A DNA stretch of 11,996 nucleotides from assembly GCA_017543165.1 (NCBI GenBank), contig JAFYGL010000084.1, positions 1-11,996 on the forward strand, given 5' to 3'. Each line of letters opens with the position of its first letter. Position 1 is the stretch's first letter. Shown one piece after another: positions 5,665 to 11,996 of this stretch. Both the position numbers and the translations under genes were made by a program. Source of the stretch: Victivallales bacterium (lineage in GTDB: Bacteria; Verrucomicrobiota; Lentisphaeria; Oligosphaerales; Oligosphaeraceae). A model generated the notes under the pieces. The model ran no database searches. It saw only the letters and a program-made list of their open reading frames with translations, and had not been told where the DNA came from.

Positions 5665-8037
5665 TCATTTCCTGTTGACCACTGTTGCCGAAAATTCCGT
5701 TATCTTCCAGTAATTCGTCCTCGCACCGCCGACGGCACCCATGCCGTCCTGGGTTCGAGTCATCTTCAAATGCACTTCGAGGTTGCTTTCAATCGGCGAG
5801 AGAACCTTCGTCCCCTCTGTCTTGAAGATGTACGTATTTCCCTTGCGGGAGGAATAATCCAGTTTCTTTCCATTGCATGCCTTTATGAATGGCTCGAATC
5901 TGACGTCATTGCCAGGCGCCAACACACTCAGGTCAATCCTGATTTCCTCAGGAGACTCGACGGCATATTCCGCTGGCACATGGAACAAGACACACAAATT
6001 GCTCCCACTCATATTCGAGGTGGGCACCTGCATCCACTCACCATCGTTGTAAAGCGTCCGCAGTGATGAATCCTGGGAAACCTGCATCTGGATAATGTCG
6101 GAACTTACTACTTTCGGCACCTCGTCGCATGCGACCTCGGCCTGCACCATGACGATGTCATAGTCATAGACGCCGTAACTTTCGTCATTGACGGGACTGG
6201 GCCTAAGCAGGCATTCCTTGCCTGGAGGATTGGGCCTGACCAAGGCAAGGCATGGCCCCTTCTTGGGCAAAGCGGCAATATAATTAGCCACGGAAAGCAG
6301 AACCGTATCCGCCTCTATATGCTGCGTCATCCCCGTGTCTCTAACAAAACCGCCGCTGACTTCAAGGGTGCGTGTACCATGGCTTGTCACCAGCAGAGCA
6401 CGCCTTCCAGCCTGCAATTCCTCAGGCAGTTTCCAGTCCCGCAGGCGCAGGCCTTCCTCGCGCATGTCCAGCACAGGCATTTCATACAAGGGCTGACCCG
6501 CCTTCTCAGTGGAACTTAGCCATAGCACTGAGCGGGGACGCATCTTCTGGAAGGACAGTTTCTCCAGATATGCGCTCTGCCCTTCCTCCGCAATCCAATT
6601 GCCAACCTGCGCCATATTTGAACGCACCAAGAAAGTACGTGGCTGCTGCGGACGCAGGAATACATGCTCCGATGAGACGTGCGCCTGCGCCTGCACATCC
6701 TTGCTTGCCAGCATGAGGCTGTTGTTCTGCGAGGCGCCACGAACGCCATTCCATGCCGACACGGATACATTGGCGGTGGAAAGCACGGCCTTGCTGTCCG
6801 CAATGCCAGAGGCCCGCGCCATGATGAAAATGGTCATCACAATGCCAAACGCGCAGGACACCAGCCATCCCAGCGCCTGGCGTTTCATAAGCACAGCCGC
6901 CAGCATTATGCAGAGCACCACTATTATGTAAACCACAAGCAGCCCTCCCACAAATCCAGCAGAGGGAATGGAATAGCCATGCAGCATCTGCAAGGTGTCA
7001 TTGACCTTGTTTGTGTCGTAAACCGCCTGGTTCGCGGGTACATAGCCCGAATTGAACATGATGAACTTCCATACAGGCAGAGTGAAACGCTCGTCCATCG
7101 CGCAAATTTCAAAGGGATTGAATGTGCAGGCGATAATCTTGCCGCGCCCGAAATACCTGGAGTATGCGTATGCGGTTCCGTTCTGGCTGAGGATTGGACG
7201 GCCGCCCTTCCTCGGAAGCACATTCAGCATGACATTCACTGGGCGGGCAATCTGCTTCCCGTCCCCGTCAAAGTCCTGGCTTTCCTTCAATGACGTCACG
7301 CCAAACAGCCGTGCCACGTTGGAATAGGTCTCCGACTGGCGCAGGCTCACTGGCTCGAAGGGCAGCAGTTGCTCCAGCACAGTGCCCTTCATCTTCAAGG
7401 ATGCTTCAGGCATGCCTATGAGAAGCGTCCCGCCCATTGCCACGAAATCCACAATCGCGCTCAACTGAGTCGTGGAATAGTCCTCCAAATCCGCGCCAAG
7501 CAATACCAGCATGGACAAGGCGCCGTAATGCCCCCAGTGCTCTGGTGCATTGCTTGCCCTGAATGAAACGAATGCCGACCTATATGGCAGTTCCTTCATT
7601 TTCTGGACCTTGCTGTAGCCCCTCAAATCATATTTGTCATTGAGAATCCCTATGCAAAAATGATGCAGGGACTTGACTGGAGGCATCGGGCTTTCCTTGT
7701 AGATGGGCTTGCCCTTGTGCAGGCACTCCACCTTGTAGCGACCTGAATCATTCAGATACAAATGAGCCACACCTTGCACAGAGGACTTGGCAGGAAGCCT
7801 GATTTCCCTGGAATAAATAAAGGGCGTCCCGCTTTCGCTGGACAGTTTCAGCGTGACCATTTCTGCCGTGGCATCGGGATTTTCCATCTGCCACTCAAGC
7901 CGCCCTATGCTGTTGCCAATGTTGAATGCACTGTTCCCCTGCTGTATGGTAACTACACGCACCTTGGGCACTGCAAACGCCTCTATGCAAAATGCTATCA
8001 ATAACAGCAATGCAAAATGTGACTTTTTCAATCTCAT
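5665..8037 (-). CDS. Membrane-anchored protein with amidotransferase-like ectodomain, probable ABC transporter accessory
   Basis: A 790-residue protein I do not recognise by name. Residues 1-22 form a classic signal peptide (KK, then ALLLLIAFCIEAFA), followed by a beta-rich domain (about 24-120). Residues about 125-330 have the pattern of a class I glutamine-amidotransferase/ThuA-like fold: strand VLLGADL, helix with VDFVAMGGTLLIG (197-209), and a late GRGKIIACTFNPF (298-309); no catalytic Cys-His pair is obvious. Two transmembrane helices follow (about 361-383 and 389-407), separated by a short basic loop (MKRQALG), so both large regions are predicted outside the cytoplasm. The C-terminal 380 residues are soluble and beta-rich. 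The start lacks a strong ribosome site but is 6 nt after the previous stop, which suggests translational coupling; the signal peptide fixes it. With the ATPase and permease genes directly downstream, a GldG-like accessory role is plausible but inferred. Confidence 0.75.
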   Translation of the reverse strand: MRLKKSHFALLLLIAFCIEAFAVPKVRVVTIQQGNSAFNIGNSIGRLEWQMENPDATAEMVTLKLSSESGTPFIYSREIRLPAKSSVQGVAHLYLNDSGRYKVECLHKGKPIYKESPMPPVKSLHHFCIGILNDKYDLRGYSKVQKMKELPYRSAFVSFRASNAPEHWGHYGALSMLVLLGADLEDYSTTQLSAIVDFVAMGGTLLIGMPEASLKMKGTVLEQLLPFEPVSLRQSETYSNVARLFGVTSLKESQDFDGDGKQIARPVNVMLNVLPRKGGRPILSQNGTAYAYSRYFGRGKIIACTFNPFEICAMDERFTLPVWKFIMFNSGYVPANQAVYDTNKVNDTLQMLHGYSIPSAGFVGGLLVVYIIVVLCIMLAAVLMKRQALGWLVSCAFGIVMTIFIMARASGIADSKAVLSTANVSVSAWNGVRGASQNNSLMLASKDVQAQAHVSSEHVFLRPQQPRTFLVRSNMAQVGNWIAEEGQSAYLEKLSFQKMRPRSVLWLSSTEKAGQPLYEMPVLDMREEGLRLRDWKLPEELQAGRRALLVTSHGTRTLEVSGGFVRDTGMTQHIEADTVLLSVANYIAALPKKGPCLALVRPNPPGKECLLRPSPVNDESYGVYDYDIVMVQAEVACDEVPKVVSSDIIQMQVSQDSSLRTLYNDGEWMQVPTSNMSGSNLCVLFHVPAEYAVESPEEIRIDLSVLAPGNDVRFEPFIKACNGKKLDYSSRKGNTYIFKTEGTKVLSPIESNLEVHLKMTRTQDGMGAVGGARTNYWKITEFSATVVNRK

Positions 8038-8043
8038 AAAAGA

Positions 8044-11000
8044 TTATTTCCAACCGAATTTAATATGCACCAAAGTATATGCCTTCATGTACTTCTTTGG
8101 CAAGGTAATCGACACCTTGTCGCCATCCAACTTCGCCTCCAGCGGAATGCGCCTATCGAAGTCTGGTGACACGGCATGCGCAAACACGGCGGCAGGCAGC
8201 GATTCACCAAGGAAGACATCAAACTTTATGTCCTCTTTTATTTCAGGGAAGAATGGTTCTGGCAGGCAAGGGGGTATCTTCTCGCCTGGTTTCAGGCGGG
8301 AGCCGCTTGCGTTCAGGAAATGGACGACATAGTGCCCGTCCTCCTCGAAAAAGCCTGTCAGCACACTTTCAGGCGTGTTGCCTGCATTCCAGCAACTGTA
8401 GTCCCTCTCCTGCAATCCAATTGCCTCCGCCAGTTTCAAGTGCAACTTGACTGCGGCCTCCTGACACACAGGATACCTGTAGCCCTCGAACACGCTGTTT
8501 ACCATCTGCTCAGGCACCCAGATTGTATTGCCAAAGTCCAGCGGCGTATAAACCACATGCCCCTTGCCATGCTTGACAAAGTACATCGCCGCCTCTGGCC
8601 TGGCACCTTCCTTCAGCGTAATTTCACCCAATTTCCTCATGTTCTTGGGCACTTTCTGCACGCGGACGCCTAGCACTGGCTTCTCGAACACGTATTCCCT
8701 GCCCTCCAAGGTCATCCTTGGATATTGCACATTCCTGCCGAACACTGGCGTCATGCCGCCGAATACATCGGAAAACGCCCACTTCTTGCGAAGCACGCCG
8801 TTGCCATCCTTGAATCCAGCACGCAAGGACAGGAAAAGCACTCCCCCGTTCTCTGCGAACTTCAGCGATTCTGCCACTTCTTCATCCGACATGCACAGGT
8901 TGTTGTTCATCATAAGGACCTTGTACTTGGAAAGCGTCTTCTCGTTGAAGTTCACATTCGTGATGAAGTCATGTTCCAGATGCATGTCATTCATCACCAT
9001 GGAATAGCCAAGCACGGAATTCACGTACGGCGACAACTGCGGCCAGTCCCTGCTGGTAGGCGAGAAATAGACCGCAATCCTGGACTGCGTCTTCGCCTTG
9101 CGCCTGTCCATGTCGCCTTTTTCGCGGGTGAAAAGCCTATAGTCGGCATTGCCAGGCTTCAATGTGGGATGGGGGGACATGCCCCAGGTGCTCTGCCCGT
9201 TGATGTTGTTCAGCGCCCAGCCGAAATACGCGTTATTCCAATAGTCGCCGCCAGTATAGACCTCGCCGTACACAGGCAGGCCAAAGGAATGGTGGAAATA
9301 GTTCTTCAGGCGACGGAACGCCGCCACGCTGCGATACACGGCGAATATGTTTCTGGGCATGATTTCAGTGCCGATATAGTCCCAGCTGCGGGCAATATGC
9401 TCGAATGCAACCGCATGGTCCAGAGTGCCGTATGTGGAGGTCAGTCCATGGTGCGTGGTATAGCCCATCCCCACGAATTTCTTGTTGTACTTGCTGCATC
9501 TCACCTTCACATCGTACATTGCGTCCCCCACGCATTTCTGGCGCCATGCCATCCACACATGCCACAGTTCGCTGTCCCTGTTGTACAAATCGGGGCTGTT
9601 CTCGTCCATGGGCAGATACCATCCAGTCTCCTGGTGGAATTTTTCGCGGCAGTCCGCGCAGCCGCACACTTCGGAGGTATGGAAGCAATACTCGTCAATC
9701 ATGATGCCGTCCAACTTGCAGTCCCGCACGATTTCCTCCACCTTGTCCAGGAATATCTTCTTCATCTCCTTGTTGTTGAGGCAATATCCCCGCAGTGGGA
9801 GATGGGTGTCAATGGTCATAAGCAGGCTTGGCATGGTCTCCACCAGCACCCTGAAACCTGCGTCAGGATTCCACAGCAGCGAAAAATCAATATGGTCCAT
9901 CACCAGCATTCCATTGTCATGGGCCATCTTGCCGAAGTCTTTCAATACCTGCTTGACACGGGGCAAATGCGCTGGGTAGGTATGCCTGCTCAGGAAGCCG
10001 TTGAACATAAGCACCCGCGCATTGCTTGCCTTCAGTTCCTCAATGCGCCTATGGCAGTCCTCCTTCCTGGCAAATTCGGTGAAGGCCCCCTGGTTCCCCA
10101 TGCCAATGGAAGTGACCGTCGCATCGTAGCGCCAGTCCTCCTCCAGGTTGTCGAATTCCGCATGGCAGGTAGGCAGTTCATACGCCTTCGGACGCCCCGC
10201 CTTCTCCTTGCCTGGCTCTGGACGAAGCAGCGTCTCTATCTTGACGCTGTACTTGGGTTCTGGGGAATAATACTCGCTGTGCAGCAGCACAGAAGGATAT
10301 GGGGCGGCCTTTCCCACCCAGAAGCCGCGGCGGAACGTGTAGTCCTCCTGACTGCTCTGCAAAAGTTGGTCGCCGAATGTGGAAATGCACCAGTTCCTGC
10401 CAGCGAGGCACAGTTCCGCAGTGCCTTCCTCAACCCAGGCGCCAAAGGTGATGGTCTTGACTGTGCCTGGCGCCACCTTCACGCCAGAGGCCTGCACCTT
10501 GCCGTCGCACAGCACGTCAAAGGGACCCACCTCCTCATTGCCCGCGGAGGACGCCACTGTCATCAGGTGGAAGCCAGGCCTCATTCCCGACACGCGGAAA
10601 ACTCCCTTGCCGCCGCCATGCACAGCGGAGTAGAGTGCGCCGCTGGCGGCGTATTTGACCTGCTTCAGCCCCTTGGGCGCAATCCAGCCGCACTTGTATT
10701 CTGGCGAGTATTCCGCGACGCCCACATTGTTGAACATGCGCCCGCAGACGCTGTTGCCGAAGGCATAGTTGAACTCTGGCTTGAAATAGGAAAAATAGGT
10801 ATATGAACGGTGGGAGTGCCTGATGTCGTATGTGGAGGGCTTGCCGCAGTATATAACAAGTTTTCCCTGGTTGTCACCCGCAAAGAAACGATTGTACTGT
10901 GGCACAGTGGGATTGCTTATCCGCAGCACATCCCTTTCCCTGCTAACGTACCAAAGCCCAACCACATGGTTCGGGCCATAGTCCGCAAAGCAATTTATGC

Positions 11001-11520
11001 CTTTTGGATTGCAGTCGATGGCGATGTCGCCCCACTTGGCGCTGATGAAAAGTATCTGTATCTTGTTTTCCAGAAGATTGTCATACCCGCCCTTGGTGAA
11101 AGTGCCGTATATCTCACTTGTCTTGCGTCCCCTGCCGATGATGGCCGTGTAAGACGCGCCTTCCAGGGTTTTCCATGGCAGTTCAATGCTGTAGCCTATG
11201 CCCTTGTCCGACTTTGTCTTGGAATAGGCGGGGAAACTGGTCTGCACATTCACTTCCAGTTCGCCTTTTGCAAAGGACAATTCGCGGCGGGACTTGTACC
11301 CGTCCACCTCGACGTATGAGTTATAGACCTTGGCGTCCCCTATTATCTCCACGTATTTCTTGCCAATGGAGTATCCCTGCTCGGGAAACAGTTCGCACCT
11401 TTCGCCGCTGATAATGGTCCTTCCATTGTACTCCAGGCGCAGATTATTTGTATCAACCAACTTAAGTCCCTGCCCAAACGCAAATGCGCACATCAGCAGC
11501 GCCAGCAATGTCAACCTCAT
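8044..11520 (-). CDS. Large exported glycoside-hydrolase-like protein (GHL6/GH42-like barrel with trimerisation-like domain)
   Basis: A 1158-residue exported protein. Residues 1-16 are a signal peptide (RLTLLALLMCAFAFG). Residues about 20-455 form a long beta-rich N-terminal region. Residues about 465-790 look like a glycosidase TIM barrel. LDGIMIDEY (603-611) ends a strand with Asp609/Glu610, and YGEVYTGGDYW (751-761) offers Glu753 as a possible nucleophile. Just after the first motif is a cysteine cluster (Cys612, Cys619, Cys621, Cys624: CGCADCREKF), a pattern known from GHL6-like and related putative glycosidases. Residues about 810-1040 resemble the beta-galactosidase trimerisation (amidotransferase-like) domain (YKVLMMNNN, ENGGVLFLSLR, GKGHVVYTPLDFG). 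A C-terminal beta domain (about 1045-1158) closes the protein. AGGAG about 8 nt upstream supports the start. The next gene begins 6 nt after its stop. Glycosidase activity and substrate are inferred; catalytic residues are candidates only. Confidence 0.82.
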   Translation of the reverse strand: MRLTLLALLMCAFAFGQGLKLVDTNNLRLEYNGRTIISGERCELFPEQGYSIGKKYVEIIGDAKVYNSYVEVDGYKSRRELSFAKGELEVNVQTSFPAYSKTKSDKGIGYSIELPWKTLEGASYTAIIGRGRKTSEIYGTFTKGGYDNLLENKIQILFISAKWGDIAIDCNPKGINCFADYGPNHVVGLWYVSRERDVLRISNPTVPQYNRFFAGDNQGKLVIYCGKPSTYDIRHSHRSYTYFSYFKPEFNYAFGNSVCGRMFNNVGVAEYSPEYKCGWIAPKGLKQVKYAASGALYSAVHGGGKGVFRVSGMRPGFHLMTVASSAGNEEVGPFDVLCDGKVQASGVKVAPGTVKTITFGAWVEEGTAELCLAGRNWCISTFGDQLLQSSQEDYTFRRGFWVGKAAPYPSVLLHSEYYSPEPKYSVKIETLLRPEPGKEKAGRPKAYELPTCHAEFDNLEEDWRYDATVTSIGMGNQGAFTEFARKEDCHRRIEELKASNARVLMFNGFLSRHTYPAHLPRVKQVLKDFGKMAHDNGMLVMDHIDFSLLWNPDAGFRVLVETMPSLLMTIDTHLPLRGYCLNNKEMKKIFLDKVEEIVRDCKLDGIMIDEYCFHTSEVCGCADCREKFHQETGWYLPMDENSPDLYNRDSELWHVWMAWRQKCVGDAMYDVKVRCSKYNKKFVGMGYTTHHGLTSTYGTLDHAVAFEHIARSWDYIGTEIMPRNIFAVYRSVAAFRRLKNYFHHSFGLPVYGEVYTGGDYWNNAYFGWALNNINGQSTWGMSPHPTLKPGNADYRLFTREKGDMDRRKAKTQSRIAVYFSPTSRDWPQLSPYVNSVLGYSMVMNDMHLEHDFITNVNFNEKTLSKYKVLMMNNNLCMSDEEVAESLKFAENGGVLFLSLRAGFKDGNGVLRKKWAFSDVFGGMTPVFGRNVQYPRMTLEGREYVFEKPVLGVRVQKVPKNMRKLGEITLKEGARPEAAMYFVKHGKGHVVYTPLDFGNTIWVPEQMVNSVFEGYRYPVCQEAAVKLHLKLAEAIGLQERDYSCWNAGNTPESVLTGFFEEDGHYVVHFLNASGSRLKPGEKIPPCLPEPFFPEIKEDIKFDVFLGESLPAAVFAHAVSPDFDRRIPLEAKLDGDKVSITLPKKYMKAYTLVHIKFGWK

Positions 11521-11545
11521 TTCTTCTCTCCTTTGTCTAAAGAAG

Positions 11546-11887
11546 TCATTTCACGTATTTCCTGGCAAGCGCAGCCCCAATTGCCACGCACATCTGGCAT
11601 GAGGTGCCCGTGCCCTGCTTTATGTCCACGCACTTTTCCGCACCCGCCTCCGCCGCAAAAGCACTACGCACCGCGGCGCGCCTGTCTTCAGGCACCAGCT
11701 GCAACGCCGCGTACAAGGCGCCGCACAAGCCCTCTGGCGCACGGCCGCCGCCAAGGTTGGCATATTCATCCACACGCTCGCCACCACCGCACATCGCCAT
11801 CACGCTCTGCGCACAGTTGAGCCGCAATGGCGGCTGACGCAACACCGAACTCGCCTCGGCAAGAAGCTCTTCACTTACTATTCCCAT
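11546..11887 (-). CDS. C_GCAxxG_C_C family putative redox-active protein
   Basis: A 113-residue cysteine-rich protein matching the C_GCAxxG_C_C family (called putative redox-active protein; biochemical role unknown). The family pattern is visible: NCAQSV (24-29, Cys25), a Gly-rich stretch leading to LCGAL (54-58, Cys55), then Cys86 and a C-terminal CxxC (Cys97, Cys100) in SCQMCVAIGAA. Cys33 is an extra cysteine. As I recall the family, members are usually about 130-160 residues, so this is a compact version with a shortened segment before the last cysteines. No signal peptide is present, so it should be cytoplasmic. The start has a strong ribosome site, AAGGAG, 5 nt upstream. It is the first visible gene of the cluster, 25 nt ahead of the exported hydrolase gene and probably co-transcribed. 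Its functional link to the hydrolase and transporter genes is unclear. Confidence 0.85.
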   Translation of the reverse strand: MGIVSEELLAEASSVLRQPPLRLNCAQSVMAMCGGGERVDEYANLGGGRAPEGLCGALYAALQLVPEDRRAAVRSAFAAEAGAEKCVDIKQGTGTSCQMCVAIGAALARKYVK

Positions 11888-11996
11888 AAAACTCCTTATA
11901 TGTCAAAAAAGCAAAATCAAGCGATAAGTTAGCCCCCATACATCAAAATACAATGACAATCTACAGAAATTATCTCGACAGGGGGAAGGTTATCGA
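11888..11996 (-). promoter_or_regulatory. Leader region upstream of the minus-strand cluster
   Basis: This 109-nt AT-richer stretch holds the ribosome site (AAGGAG on the minus strand) and no coding sequence I can support. A promoter for the cluster may lie here. The best minus-strand pairing I find is TTGTAT and TAACTT separated by 16 nt, which is weak, and it is not proposed as a confident promoter. The region runs off the window, so further upstream genes may belong to the same unit. Confidence 0.3.

Noticed and set aside
5077..6066. Plus-strand open frame of 329 codons
   Set aside because: It spans the junction of the ATPase and membrane-protein genes on the opposite strand and has no domain features; it is a shadow frame.
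8725..10806. Very long plus-strand open frame (693 codons) opposite the hydrolase gene
   Set aside because: It is antisense to a gene with a signal peptide, strong ribosome site and recognisable domains. Its translation is His-rich with no coherent domain pattern, as expected of a shadow frame in GC-rich coding DNA.
11888..11996. TTGACA followed by TATAAG on the minus strand as a promoter
   Set aside because: The two elements are adjacent with no 16-18 nt spacer, and the second overlaps the ribosome binding site, so they cannot act as a -35/-10 pair.

Overview
This window reads as chromosomal DNA of a Gram-negative-type bacterium, moderately GC-rich, with clear Shine-Dalgarno sites (AGGAG or AAGG variants). 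The gene content includes a very large exported glycosidase-like protein, a HEAT-repeat protein, a fused ABC-2 permease with an unusual ATPase, and a membrane protein with a glutamine-amidotransferase-like fold. This mix resembles the Planctomycetes-Verrucomicrobia-Lentisphaerae group, with gut or marine Lentisphaeria (Victivallis-like) or Kiritimatiellae as my best guess. That placement is inference from gene style, not from a marker gene. No rRNA, tRNA, transposase, integrase or CRISPR array is visible.

Layout: a single plus-strand gene (84-965) encodes a metal-dependent amidohydrolase. A perfect 13-bp hairpin (984-1013) separates it from the end of a convergent minus-strand cluster filling the rest of the window. 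In transcription order (right to left) the cluster holds a small cysteine-rich C_GCAxxG_C_C protein (11887-11546), a 1158-residue exported GHL6/GH42-like hydrolase (11520-8044), a 790-residue membrane-anchored protein with an amidotransferase-like ectodomain (8037-5665), an ABC ATPase (5649-4726), a duplicated ABC-2 permease (4710-2941) and a HEAT-repeat protein (2864-1029). Gaps are 25, 6, 15, 15 and 76 nt, so the first five genes are almost certainly co-transcribed. The last is set apart by a tandem pair of REP-like hairpins.

How it may work together: the ATPase and permease form a complete ABC-2 type transporter. The adjacent membrane protein has two transmembrane helices and large domains predicted outside the cytoplasm, so it could be an accessory subunit, reminiscent in arrangement (not demonstrably in sequence) of the GldA/GldF/GldG type. 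The secreted hydrolase is translationally close-coupled to that membrane protein, and both carry a similar amidotransferase-like module. A polysaccharide or glycoconjugate processing and export (or envelope) role is a reasonable hypothesis, but no substrate can be read from the sequence. The amidohydrolase lies on the opposite strand and need not belong to the same system.
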